Shown here piece after piece: positions 1 through 7,714 of a stretch of DNA of 64,000 bases (positions within the stretch are counted from its first letter, which is position 1; every line of letters begins with the position of its first letter). A program made the translations under genes and the position numbers. The notes beneath the pieces are model-generated. The model was given only the letters and a program-made list of their open reading frames with translations. It was not told the origin of the DNA and did not search any database. The stretch covers positions 3,224,001 to 3,288,000 of the forward strand of contig NZ_AP028032.1 in NCBI RefSeq assembly GCF_030296935.1. The letters run 5' to 3'. The DNA comes from Coprobacter fastidiosus. Lineage in GTDB: Bacteria > Bacteroidota > Bacteroidia > Bacteroidales > Coprobacteraceae.

Positions 1-324
1 CCTCGTGCGCTTCCCGGCTTTGATAAGAATCCATTACAGAAAGATAAGACTTGTTTCGGAATCGATTTACGGGAGATTGAAGTGAGTGGAGGATTGTCAT
101 TGAAATATATCCTTGATTTTTACCGGATTGCAGATCAAGGAAAATCCTTTTTTACCAGACCTCGTTTTTTTGATATGTTGATGGGAAATACGCAGGTCAG
201 AATGGACATAATTGCCGGAAAAAATGAGAGTCAAATAAAAGGGCGCTGGGCTGATGAATTGAAAGAATACCGGCAGATGAGAAAGCGATATTTACTTTAT
301 CCTGATTTTCGTAATTTTGATTAA
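1..324 (+). CDS. C-terminal part of a NamZ/DUF1343-type exo-beta-N-acetylmuramidase (partial)
   Basis: The frame is open from the first base (CCT) to TAA at 322-324, giving 107 residues; the start lies outside the window. The piece has GIDLR at residues 20-24 and ends with the YLLYPDF motif just before the stop, the tail I know from the DUF1343/NamZ family. Characterised NamZ enzymes remove MurNAc from the non-reducing end of peptidoglycan fragments during wall recycling. The N-terminal catalytic part cannot be seen, so the call rests on the C-terminal domain only. The next gene is convergent. Confidence 0.72.
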   Translation, partial: PRALPGFDKNPLQKDKTCFGIDLREIEVSGGLSLKYILDFYRIADQGKSFFTRPRFFDMLMGNTQVRMDIIAGKNESQIKGRWADELKEYRQMRKRYLLYPDFRNFD

Positions 325-350
325 TGTGTTGTTGGAAATTTAAAGCCTGT

Positions 351-851
351 TTAAATTTCGGAGAGACGAAGCATCAACTTTGCAGCTGCTCGGGCGTCAC
401 TCAATGCATCATGGTGGTTAAGAGGAATTTGAAAATATTCACTGACAGTGTTGAGTTTATGATTTCTGAGAAATGGCAGTTTTTTGCGGGCTAATCGATA
501 AGTACAGATACTTTCCGGAAGATGACTGGCGATTTGAGCCTTTTCGAGACAAGCATGCAGAACGCTCATGTCAAAAGGTGCATTATGTGCGACAATCGCG
601 TCGCATTTGACAAACCACGAATCGATCCGACTCCAGACTTCTTCAAACGTCGGAGCATCCATTACCTTATCGGGGGTAATTCCATGTATGGCCGTACTCC
701 AGTGTGAAAAGAAAAAAGGCTGAGGTTTTATAAGAGTTTCCCATTCTCTTGTTATTAGTCCGTTATTAACGATTACTAATCCCATAGAACAAGCACTGCT
801 TCTGTATTTGTTGGCAGTTTCAAAATCTATTGCGATAAAATTGTTGATCAT
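351..851 (-). CDS. DEDDh 3'-5' exonuclease (DnaQ/PolC epsilon-like)
   Basis: 166 residues from ATG at 851. A TTG-initiated extension to 869 is possible but would add only six residues ahead of the conserved start. The first motif is IAIDFETAN with the metal-binding D9 and E11; the middle has AHNAPFD (ExoII) and the end HHDALSDA (ExoIII with His and Asp), so all three motifs of the DEDDh fold are present. This is the stand-alone form of the proofreading-exonuclease domain, with no BRCT or GIY-YIG partner. Its cellular role (repair or RNA/DNA turnover) cannot be told from sequence. It is convergent with the NamZ-like gene and divergent from asnA. Confidence 0.85.
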   Translation of the reverse strand: MINNFIAIDFETANKYRSSACSMGLVIVNNGLITREWETLIKPQPFFFSHWSTAIHGITPDKVMDAPTFEEVWSRIDSWFVKCDAIVAHNAPFDMSVLHACLEKAQIASHLPESICTYRLARKKLPFLRNHKLNTVSEYFQIPLNHHDALSDARAAAKLMLRLSEI

Positions 852-986
852 ATTTTGTTCTTGGTGCAAACATACTCAAAAAGAACTATCTGATCGAATA
901 TTTTAGAAATTTTATTGCTTATCGATATGGATAAGTGGATCTAAATGTTATTGATTTAAAAAATATAGTAGCAAAAAGATTATATT

Positions 987-1019
987 TTTGGGTTATTCTA
1001 TGCAAAAGTGTTATATTTG
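987..1019 (+). promoter_or_regulatory. Bacteroidetes-type promoter of asnA
   Basis: TTTG at 987-990, 21 bases, then TATATTTG at 1012-1019 (consensus TAnnTTTG). This implies a leader of about 110 bases before asnA. The 10-mer ATCGATATGG occurs twice in the same gap (921-930 and 1080-1089), and could be a paired operator, although short AT-rich repeats also arise by chance. Confidence 0.55.
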
Positions 1020-1138
1020 TCCCTGCAAAATACCTATGTGGCTTTGCAAAAAATAGAATGAAAAATATATTTTTAGTTGATCGATATGGTTAACAAATTG
1101 TATATCATTGATATAATATTGAAAAATACAAGGTAAAA

Positions 1139-2173
1139 ATGGCATTGATTATTCCGAAACAGTATAAATTGAAATTGCTTCCCGAAACCACCGAACAGGC
1201 GATAAAAACATTGAAGGTCAGTTTTCAGGAAAAATTGTCTAAATCATTAAACCTTCGTCGGGTAACAGCACCTTTGTTTGTATTAGCCGGAACAGGTATC
1301 AATGACGATCTTAATGGGCATGAAAGGGCTGTTACATTTCCAATTAAATGTATGGGAGACAGAAAGGCGGAGGTCGTACATTCCCTTGCCAAATGGAAAC
1401 GATTAAAGTTGGGGGCTTACGGAATTGCTCCGGGATATGGACTTTATACGGATATGAATGCGATCCGTTCGGATGAAGATTTGGACAATTTGCATTCTTT
1501 GTATGTAGATCAGTGGGATTGGGAACAGACGATTACCGAGCAAGATCGGAATTTAGATTATCTAAAGGATGTCGTTCGTAAAATTTATAATATTGTAAAA
1601 GAACTGGAGAGTCAGGTATATGCCGACTTTCCCCATATTACTCCTATATTGCCGGATAAAATTACTTTTATTCATGCCGAAGAGCTTTTGCAGATGTATC
1701 CGACTTTGTCTCCAAAAGACAGGGAAGCGAAAGCCGCACGGAAATATGGAGCGATATTTATTATCGGGATAGGAGGTAACCTCTCTAACGGAGAACCTCA
1801 CGACGGGCGTGCTCCGGACTATGATGATTGGATTTCCATGAATTCGGATGGATATAACGGATTGAATGGAGATATTATTTTATGGAACTCTATTTTAGAA
1901 TGTCCATTCGAACTTTCCTCTATGGGTATTCGTGTCGATCGTATAGCCTTGCGCCGACAGTTGGAAATTTGCGGTTGTCCCGAACGAGAGATGTTAGATT
2001 TTCATAAAGCTTTATTATCAGGGGAACTACCGCTTTCCATCGGTGGAGGAATCGGGCAATCGCGTCTTTGTATGTTTTTGTTGCAAAAAGCGCATATCGG
2101 GGAGGTGCAAGCGAGTATTTGGCCTGAAGATCAAATTACCGAATGTGCTAAGCACCATATTTATTTATTGTGA
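1139..2173 (+). CDS. asnA: Aspartate--ammonia ligase AsnA
   Basis: 344 residues from ATG at 1139. It makes asparagine from aspartate, free ammonia and ATP, releasing AMP and pyrophosphate. It aligns over its full length with the class II tRNA-synthetase-like AsnA family: the N-terminal IPKQYKLKLLPETTEQAI, the GTGINDDLNGHERAV stretch around residues 51-65, and the C-terminal class II motif 3 signature GGGIGQSRL near residue 310. Length is normal for the family. It lies directly upstream of the type III glutamine synthetase in the same orientation but is separated from it by a terminator, so the two ammonia-assimilating genes are neighbours rather than an operon. Confidence 0.95.
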   Translation: MALIIPKQYKLKLLPETTEQAIKTLKVSFQEKLSKSLNLRRVTAPLFVLAGTGINDDLNGHERAVTFPIKCMGDRKAEVVHSLAKWKRLKLGAYGIAPGYGLYTDMNAIRSDEDLDNLHSLYVDQWDWEQTITEQDRNLDYLKDVVRKIYNIVKELESQVYADFPHITPILPDKITFIHAEELLQMYPTLSPKDREAKAARKYGAIFIIGIGGNLSNGEPHDGRAPDYDDWISMNSDGYNGLNGDIILWNSILECPFELSSMGIRVDRIALRRQLEICGCPEREMLDFHKALLSGELPLSIGGGIGQSRLCMFLLQKAHIGEVQASIWPEDQITECAKHHIYLL

Positions 2174-2204
2174 TAATCGAACTCGTTCAGTAAAATAAAA
2201 CAGT

Positions 2205-2254
2205 CCCGTTATTGTATAATATATTTATATAATAGCGGGCTTTCTGTTTTTTTT
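2205..2254 (+). terminator. Terminator of asnA
   Basis: Stem arms CCCGTTATTGTATA (2205-2218) and TATATAATAGCGGG (2226-2239) pair over 14 positions with G-U wobbles. After TTTCTG there is a run of eight T (2247-2254). The T run touches the -7 box of the glnN promoter. Confidence 0.7.
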
Positions 2255-2255
2255 C

Positions 2256-2263
2256 TACCTTTG
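2256..2263 (+). promoter_or_regulatory. -7 box of the glnN promoter
   Basis: TACCTTTG matches TAnnTTTG exactly and lies 33 bases before the glnN ATG. No good TTTG -33 element is visible at the expected distance because that space is occupied by the asnA terminator stem. A weak or activator-dependent promoter is therefore possible. Confidence 0.5.
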
Positions 2264-2296
2264 TATAGCTATTCTAAAAAATAAAAAGAAAATTCT

Positions 2297-4486
2297 ATGT
2301 CATCCTTACGTTTCAGAGTTGTAGAGGAAGCTTTTAAAAAGAAAGCAGTTCCTGTGGAACGCCCGGAAGAACGTCCGTCCGAGTATTTTGCCAAGTATGT
2401 ATTTAATCGTGAAAAGATGTTTCGATATTTGCCTCGGAAAACATACGATGCATTGGTCGATGCGATCGATAATGGAAAACCTTTAAACCGGGAGATTGCC
2501 GATCCTGTTGCTGCGGGAATGAAAAAATGGGCAATAGAAATGGGCGTGACGCATTATACTCATTGGTTTCATCCTTTGACCGACGGTACGGCAGAAAAAC
2601 ATGATGCTTTTGTAGAACACGACGGTAAGGGCGGAATGGTCGAGGAGTTTTCGGGAAAGCTGTTGATTCAGCAAGAAGGAGATGCTTCGAGTTTTCCGAA
2701 CGGTGGAATACGAAATACGTTCGAGGCCCGCGGATATAGTGCATGGGATCCTTCTTCTCCTGCATTCATAGTGGGAGATACGTTATGTATTCCTACTATT
2801 TTTATTTCTTATACAGGAGAGTCTCTCGATTACAAAGCTCCTTTGTTGAAATCGATTGATGCCGTTACTTCTGCAGCGTTGGAGGTATGTCATTATTTTG
2901 ATTCGCGAGTAAAAAAAGTTTATTCTTATTTGGGTTGGGAACAAGAATATTTTTTGGTTGATGAGGGATTATATGCTGCCCGTCCGGATTTGTTGCTGAC
3001 AGGACGAACGCTTATGGGACATGAAAGCTCTAAGAATCAGCAGCTTGAAGATCATTATTTTGGTGCTATTCCTACTCGTGTATCGGCTTTTATGCAAGAA
3101 TTGGAAATTGAAAGTTTGAAATTAGGCATTCCGGTGAAAACTCGTCATAATGAGGTCGCTCCTAATCAATTCGAGTTAGCCCCCATATATGAAGAATGTA
3201 ATTTGGCGAACGACCATAATCAGGTCATTATGGAACTTATGCGCCGTGTTGCTCGTCGTCACGGATTCCGTGTGTTACTGCACGAAAAGCCATTTAAAGG
3301 CGTAAACGGGTCGGGTAAGCATAATAACTGGTCTTTAGGAACGGATACCGGAATACCGTTGTTGGCTCCTGCAAAAACACCCGAAGGAAACCTGCAGTTC
3401 GTTACATTTCTTGTAAATGTGATCATGGCTGTTTATAAACATAATGCTTTGCTGAAAGCCAGTATATCTTCAGCTACTAATGCGCATCGTTTAGGGGCGA
3501 ACGAAGCCCCCCCTGCAATAATTTCTATTTTTCTGGGATCGCAGATGTCAGATGTTCTTGATGCTTTAGAAAACAGTTCGGATGATGCGGTAATAGAGTT
3601 GTGTGATAAAACAGGGGTGAAACTCAATATATCTCAGATTCCCGAATTGCTTATGGATAATACGGATAGAAACAGAACATCCCCATTTGCTTTTACCGGA
3701 AATCGTTTTGAATTCAGAGCAGTCGGTTCGTCTGCCAATTGTGCGGCGGCTATGATCGTTCTTAATTCTGCAGTTGCCCATCAACTTCGTCTCTTTAAAG
3801 AAGAGGTTGATAAGAAAATTCAGGCAGGGGAAAGTAAAGAGAAGGCGATTATTCGAGTATTGAAAAAATATATAAAGGAAAGTAAGCCTATTCGTTTTGA
3901 CGGTAACGGATATAGCGATGAATGGAAGGCGGAAGCTGCTGCTCGTGGATTGGATTGTGAGACCAGTACTCCTGTTATTTTTGATGCTTATATAAAACCT
4001 GCTTCTGTCGAGATGTTTTCGGCAGTAGGGGTGATGAATGCTGTAGAGTTGGCTGCTCGCAATGAAGTAAAATGGGAAATGTACACTAAAAAAATACAGA
4101 TCGAAGCTCGGGTAATGGGAGACTTGGCTTTGAATCATATTTTGCCTGTTGCAACGAGGTATCAAGCTTTATTATTAGATACGGTTTGTAAAATTAAGGA
4201 AGTATTTCCGCCTGAAGAAGCTGCTGCGATGTCTTCTAAAGATATGGAAATAATTCGTAAAATAGCCCGCCATACACTTTCTATACAAGAAATGGTAGCT
4301 ACTATGGTGAATGCTCGTAAGTTGGCAAATAAAATCGAAGGGGAAAGGGCAAAAGCTATTGCATACCATGACACTGTTGCTCCGATGTTAGATGAGATAC
4401 GGTATCATATCGATAAGCTTGAATTGATGGTCGATAATCAGATGTGGCCTTTGCCTAAATATAGGGAAATGTTATTTGTACGTTAA
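2297..4486 (+). CDS. glnN: Glutamine synthetase type III (GlnN)
   Basis: 729 residues, the usual size of the large GSIII class and far longer than GSI. It condenses glutamate and ammonia to glutamine with ATP in the cytoplasm. Diagnostic stretches are RHNEVAPNQFELAPIYEECN near residue 280 and KPFKGVNGSGKHNNWSLGTD near residue 335, which carry active-site residues of the GS fold. The C-terminal 130 residues form the helical extension typical of GSIII. It has its own -7 box and its own terminator. No nitrogen regulator (PII, amtB) is next to it here. Confidence 0.96.
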   Translation: MSSLRFRVVEEAFKKKAVPVERPEERPSEYFAKYVFNREKMFRYLPRKTYDALVDAIDNGKPLNREIADPVAAGMKKWAIEMGVTHYTHWFHPLTDGTAEKHDAFVEHDGKGGMVEEFSGKLLIQQEGDASSFPNGGIRNTFEARGYSAWDPSSPAFIVGDTLCIPTIFISYTGESLDYKAPLLKSIDAVTSAALEVCHYFDSRVKKVYSYLGWEQEYFLVDEGLYAARPDLLLTGRTLMGHESSKNQQLEDHYFGAIPTRVSAFMQELEIESLKLGIPVKTRHNEVAPNQFELAPIYEECNLANDHNQVIMELMRRVARRHGFRVLLHEKPFKGVNGSGKHNNWSLGTDTGIPLLAPAKTPEGNLQFVTFLVNVIMAVYKHNALLKASISSATNAHRLGANEAPPAIISIFLGSQMSDVLDALENSSDDAVIELCDKTGVKLNISQIPELLMDNTDRNRTSPFAFTGNRFEFRAVGSSANCAAAMIVLNSAVAHQLRLFKEEVDKKIQAGESKEKAIIRVLKKYIKESKPIRFDGNGYSDEWKAEAAARGLDCETSTPVIFDAYIKPASVEMFSAVGVMNAVELAARNEVKWEMYTKKIQIEARVMGDLALNHILPVATRYQALLLDTVCKIKEVFPPEEAAAMSSKDMEIIRKIARHTLSIQEMVATMVNARKLANKIEGERAKAIAYHDTVAPMLDEIRYHIDKLELMVDNQMWPLPKYREMLFVR

Positions 4487-4567
4487 GTTTCATATCTAAA
4501 GATATACCAAGAGATATTCAGTAAATGTTTTTAAAAATAAGGCATCATAAAATATTTTATGTAAGGC

Positions 4568-4600
4568 AATACGGGATTCAGGACGAGTTCCGTATTTTTT
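4568..4600 (+). terminator. Terminator of glnN
   Basis: A 12-bp stem with arms starting AATACGG (4568-4574) and ending CCGTATT (4590-4596) and a 5-base loop, followed directly by a T run. It lies 80 bases after the glnN stop and before the convergent sigma factor gene. Confidence 0.75.
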
Positions 4601-4661
4601 ATTTTATAGATTTGCAAAATTGAAGAAGATTATGATGGAAAAATATTATTTGAATTTATAA

Positions 4662-5138
4662 TTAAAAATATTCCGGCAACAAGTTTTTAATCTTTTTTCT
4701 GACATTATGGATTCTGCTTTTAACCGTGCCCTCCTTCATATTTAGAATATTCCCTATCTCTTTATAGCTTTTCCCTTGAATCAACAGCCCTATTAATGCA
4801 CGAGTAGGAATGTCCATTTTGTCTATTAAATTTAAAATGTAGTTATAATCATAGAGAATAGTATTGTTTTCAACCTGAACATTACACAGAGTTTCTTGTT
4901 CTTTATATAAAACTTTGCTCTTTCTCGTCAAAGAGATAAAACGGTTTCTTATAAATATAAAAGATATTTTTAGAGAATATTGCCGAGACTCGAATTTGTC
5001 TCTATTTTTAAGTATCTGATAATTTACGTCTTGCACGATATCTAATGCATACTCGTAATCATTAGTAAGATACACGGCATATTTAATCATATCCGGCTGG
5101 TATTTTACCAACTCGTTTTCAAGATCGGAGTTTTCCAT
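4662..5138 (-). CDS. ECF-like RNA polymerase sigma-70 family factor
   Basis: 158 residues from ATG at 5138. A longer open frame to 5207 exists, but it would read through the terminator-like hairpin of the leader. Region 2 is visible at about residues 10-65 (KYAVYLTNDYEYALDIVQDV, then IFIRNRFISLTRK). Region 4 is at about residues 105-155, with a helix-turn-helix around SYKEIGNILNMKEGTVKSRI. There is no anti-sigma gene beside it, unlike the FecI/FecR or SusC/D-linked sigma factors of Bacteroidetes, so its signal is unknown. The start codon is 24 bases after the T tract of an unusual structured element, which suggests leader control. Confidence 0.88.
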   Translation of the reverse strand: MENSDLENELVKYQPDMIKYAVYLTNDYEYALDIVQDVNYQILKNRDKFESRQYSLKISFIFIRNRFISLTRKSKVLYKEQETLCNVQVENNTILYDYNYILNLIDKMDIPTRALIGLLIQGKSYKEIGNILNMKEGTVKSRIHNVRKKIKNLLPEYF

Positions 5139-5161
5139 TTGCTTTAAGATTAACATTGAAC

Positions 5162-5300
5162 AAAAAAGAAACCTCCATTCCCGGTTCTGGAATAAATAGA
5201 AAGACATAAAAGCATCAACTCTTTGAGTGCTTTTGGAATGGAGGTTTCAATACCTTCACCCCAGAACCACACTCTGAAGTTTTACACTTTTATGTCTTTC
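5162..5300 (-). ncRNA. Structured leader with interleaved complementary segments, upstream of the sigma factor gene
   Basis: Read on the minus strand, the element starts with GAAAGACATAAAAG (5300-5287). Next comes a small hairpin CTTCA/TGAAG (5279-5254) whose loop holds GGTTCTGG (5268-5261). It ends with a perfect 14-bp stem GAAACCTCCATTCC (5248-5235) / GGAATGGAGGTTTC (5181-5168) followed by TTTTTT, a terminator shape. The loop of that terminator contains a nested hairpin (AAAAGCA/TGCTTTT, 5234-5208) plus the exact partners of the first motif (5212-5199) and of the small hairpin loop (5190-5183). Three perfect complementarities thus cross each other (order C B A C' B' A'). No Rfam family was recognised. 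It could be an attenuator, a small RNA or a non-autonomous mobile element. Confidence 0.55.
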
Positions 5301-5507
5301 CGTTAATAAAAGTAACTATAAAATCCGAATTAAAAAAACATTTCAGACATTATTTTAAAACAAATAAAATATTTATACTTACACTTTTGCTTAAAACAAT
5401 AGTAATATACCTATAAATCAACACAATATAAATACACACATCTTTTAAAAACACTTCTTAAAAAAATAATATCTTATGATATATTTTTCGTGGTCAAATA
5501 TACACGA

Positions 5508-6077
5508 TTACCAATTATTATCTTTATCTGTATTCTTTTGATAAAAACCTAACAAATAGTTAATCGGATAATTAATACTGTCTTCAATCCTAAGTTTATG
5601 CTTTAATTTTCTTGGTTTAACTGTTCCTTCCCTTGTAAATAAACTTCTAACATGAAAATAAAATGACTTATAACTCTTACTCTCTTTATCATATACTTGA
5701 TTACTGACAGAGGGCGCATCAACTTTTATTTTCCCGTCTTTAAATTGAAACAAGAAACTACAATCTCCGTAATAATCATAATAAGCATAGATACAACCCT
5801 CTTTCCAATCAAGATTCTTTAATTCGCATATTTTAATTGCAACATTCTCATCTTCACTCATCACTTCTTTAGGGTCTCTATAAAGAGACATGGCATTGGA
5901 CTTTACCATAGAATAAAGTTCACTTGCTGTTTTTCCCTCAAACGGAACTACAACATAATCCGAACTGTCTGCTGTAAGAAAACTCCCGTTTGATTGTAAG
6001 AAAAACTCTACTTCCTTTTGTGAGAAAGACGACATTACAAGCATCAAAAATCCGCAAATGAACAATGCCTTTTTCAT
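5508..6077 (-). CDS. DUF4468-type exported protein
   Basis: 189 residues from ATG at 6077. Residues 1-19 form a signal peptide (basic start, hydrophobic core, ending SSFSQ). The segment from about residue 42 (VPFEGKTASELYSMVKSNAM) to about 130 resembles the DUF4468 domain, predicted TBP-like, found in small secreted proteins of Bacteroides relatives. Function is unknown. It is transcribed toward the sigma factor gene, but about 370 bases including the structured leader separate them, so they are unlikely to form a simple operon. Confidence 0.6.
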   Translation of the reverse strand: MKKALFICGFLMLVMSSFSQKEVEFFLQSNGSFLTADSSDYVVVPFEGKTASELYSMVKSNAMSLYRDPKEVMSEDENVAIKICELKNLDWKEGCIYAYYDYYGDCSFLFQFKDGKIKVDAPSVSNQVYDKESKSYKSFYFHVRSLFTREGTVKPRKLKHKLRIEDSINYPINYLLGFYQKNTDKDNNW

Positions 6078-6202
6078 ATCGAGTAAGTTTTAGATCCTCA
6101 CATCATAAATCCTGTATAGTAACTCTTTTTACAAATATAGCAATTTATATGAAAGTATCAATTGCCCTATCTGAAATTTGCTGTGGTAACCTATTAGAAA
6201 AA

Positions 6203-6233
6203 GAGCCTACCGGCATTTTGTAAGCTCCTTTTT
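6203..6233. terminator. Bidirectional terminator-like hairpin
   Basis: GAGCCTAC (6203-6210) pairs with GTAAGCTC (6220-6227) with one wobble and a 9-base loop. T tracts follow on the plus side (CTTTTT) and also on the minus side (CTTTTTC read in reverse). It lies between the DUF4468 gene and the decayed genes to its right and probably ended their minus-strand transcription. Confidence 0.55.
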
Positions 6234-6266
6234 AATATTGAAGAAATAATTATTTGATTATTAAAT

Positions 6267-6537
6267 TACGGCTTTTGTATTTGTTTCTCGAATTTATTTA
6301 ATAAAGAGTTTAACTCTTTTGAATAATCATATTTCGTTGTTGATTTTGATTTGCAATTATATCTTAACGATTTAATTTGGTCTGAATACGTAAGGGAATT
6401 AGAATTTGAATCTCTATTAGGTATATGCAACCCGTTACTTTACATGTCTCGTTATTTGCTTTTATGTATGTTTCTCCAACTCTTTCAGCGGTAACATTCC
6501 TTTCTTCATTTACACCTGCTATCGACGGCTGATCTGA
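6267..6537 (-). pseudogene. Remnant of a protein with a bacterial Ig-like (BIG2) domain
   Basis: On the minus strand, one frame (from 6537) reads SDQPSIAGVNEERNVTAERV and continues GETYIKANNETCKVTG. This is the typical last half of a BIG2 domain (value-in-context, then VGETYIKA and CKVTV). The frame then loses sense. A second frame continues with a polar tail of about 50 residues (from RDSNSNSLTYSDQ to KQIQKP) ending at TAA 6267-6269. No start codon and no intact domain remain. I read it as the frameshifted 3' end of an exported protein gene. Confidence 0.45.
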
Positions 6538-6762
6538 TTACATTATTCTTCATATCTATCCGTGTCAAAAGAAAATTCACTCGATATGGCATTCATGTTC
6601 TCCTTTCAGCATGTGAGCCTTGTATTCGGCAGGCAATTCTACTCTATTCTCCAGTATCCGGAATGCTTTCAGCAACTTTTCCAACTTACTCGGGTTATTC
6701 CGATACCTTTTGAAGTCTTTGGGTATTGTGTGTTGAGTAACGTAGTATTTTTTATCATTCAC
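6538..6762 (-). pseudogene. Decayed YafQ-family toxin gene
   Basis: From GTG at 6762 the frame encodes 61 residues and stops at 6577. The part with LENRVELPAEYKAHMLKG followed by ECHIE matches the YafQ/RelE-type toxin core (usually LPxKYRDHxLKG, about five residues, RECHIEPDWLLIY). The residues between LKG and ECHIE are missing and a stop follows. In another frame, just downstream, LLTRIDMKNNVI looks like the lost strand (DWLLIYRI...). Functional toxins need the C-terminal strand and catalytic His, so this copy should be dead. The GTG start overlaps the stop of the small upstream frame by 8 bases, as in true toxin-antitoxin pairs. Confidence 0.55.
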
Positions 6763-6880
6763 AGGACTTTATAAAGGCTTCCATACTGCTTGTGTTTGTC
6801 ATACCAGCAAATTTGCCTGTGCATGTTTCCATTATGGTTGCAACGGTGTTCTTATTTGGTTCTGAATACACTGTATTCAT
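6755..6880 (-). CDS. Small antitoxin-like frame preceding the YafQ remnant
   Basis: 41 residues from ATG at 6880 to TGA at 6757-6755. It is acidic to neutral and ends in SMEAFIKSCE, a C-terminal form that I associate with short antitoxins next to YafQ/RelE toxins in Bacteroidetes. The N-terminal DNA-binding half of a normal antitoxin is not evident. The frame is closed by TAG ten codons upstream of the ATG, so the gene may itself be 5'-truncated. The 8-base overlap with the toxin start supports a former two-gene operon. Confidence 0.4.
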   Translation of the reverse strand: MNTVYSEPNKNTVATIMETCTGKFAGMTNTSSMEAFIKSCE

Positions 6881-7013
6881 CAATGTGTTTTCAACAAGTT
6901 GTTTATACTTCTAATGTTTTTTTCGCTTTTTCCTGTAATACCTATATAATATAATAAGTCTCTACGTAATCGGAACGAAGTTTGTTTTTTTACTACTGTT
7001 TTTCATATTATTT

Positions 7014-7062
7014 GAGGGTGTGTCAAAATGTACTTGAATATACAATATTTTGGCACACCCTC
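7014..7062. repeat. 49-bp near-perfect palindrome with GAGGGTGTG ends
   Basis: GAGGGTGTGTCAAAAT (7014-7029) and ATTTTGGCACACCCTC (7047-7062) are inverted copies with one mismatch around a 17-base centre. It lies 16 bases after the stop of the DUF3332 gene, so it could act as its terminator, but neither strand has a T tract. The outer sequence resembles terminal repeats of some Bacteroides insertion sequences, so a solo or collapsed IS/MITE end is the alternative. Confidence 0.6.
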
Positions 7063-7078
7063 TATTACTATTACAAAT

Positions 7079-7636
7079 TTATTTGCAAGCAAAAACTGCA
7101 GTATTATTTTTTATCATATCTTGATAAGCCATAACTCCTGCTTTAGAAAGTTCTACAGTCATAGTCTCTCCGTTTGCATTATACATATTTACATGGTTAT
7201 CATCGATGAATGTCATAAATTTTGTACTCTGTCCGTTTGCTTCTACCGACCAAGATTTGTCGCTATCGTCGAATACGAGTTCAAAAGTTTTGTTCGCAGT
7301 TTCATCGGTAATGGTGTATCCGTTTTCGTGTGTTTTTACTAAATATTCATGACCGTTTTCACCTTTGATCTGCTGAGTATTATCTGCGATGGGATTAGAA
7401 CCTGACCAGAATTCGACAGAGTTCAATACTACGACATCGGCCAATAGAGAAATTTCGTATACCGGAAGAACCCAGAATGCAAAAAACACAAGTTCACTTA
7501 CAAATTTATTTCCTCCTACACCTTTATTCCATCCGAGGAGCTTGTTTGTCAATCCAAAAGATCCTATACAAGAGGAAAACATCAGGCTGCCGCAAAGTAA
7601 TACGACTACAGCCATAGTCAATTTGTTTCTTTTCAT
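7079..7636 (-). CDS. DUF3332 family lipoprotein
   Basis: 185 residues from ATG at 7636. The N-terminus is a lipoprotein signal (AVVVLLCGSLMFSSC, Cys at residue 23). Next comes the family's GSFGLTNKLLGWNKGV segment and a hydrophobic stretch at about residues 47-68 (ELVFFAFWVLPVYEISLLAD). The C-terminal half is a soluble beta-rich domain. DUF3332 proteins are common in gut Bacteroidetes and have no known function. The gene has its own good promoter and no operon partner. Confidence 0.85.
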   Translation of the reverse strand: MKRNKLTMAVVVLLCGSLMFSSCIGSFGLTNKLLGWNKGVGGNKFVSELVFFAFWVLPVYEISLLADVVVLNSVEFWSGSNPIADNTQQIKGENGHEYLVKTHENGYTITDETANKTFELVFDDSDKSWSVEANGQSTKFMTFIDDNHVNMYNANGETMTVELSKAGVMAYQDMIKNNTAVFACK

Positions 7637-7714
7637 AATTGTATGAATTAAAAATAGTTTATTAGTACTCTTTGCTTAATTAACACATTATAATAATAAT
7701 TGTTCGTTTTATTG

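Noticed and set aside
343-357. AAGCCTGTTTAAATT, similar to the MITE end
   Set aside because: Only a short imperfect match, with no internal repeat sequence nearby; it overlaps the end of the exonuclease gene.
3566-4165. 199-codon open frame on the minus strand
   Set aside because: It is antisense to the middle of glnN, has no family resemblance, and is rich in the residues expected from reverse-frame translation of this codon usage.
5139-5207. N-terminal extension of the sigma factor frame
   Set aside because: It would translate the arm of the 14-bp stem and T tract of the structured leader; sigma region 2 is complete from the ATG at 5138.
7028-7342. 104-codon plus-strand frame
   Set aside because: It is antisense to the DUF3332 gene and overlaps the 49-bp palindrome; no family resemblance.
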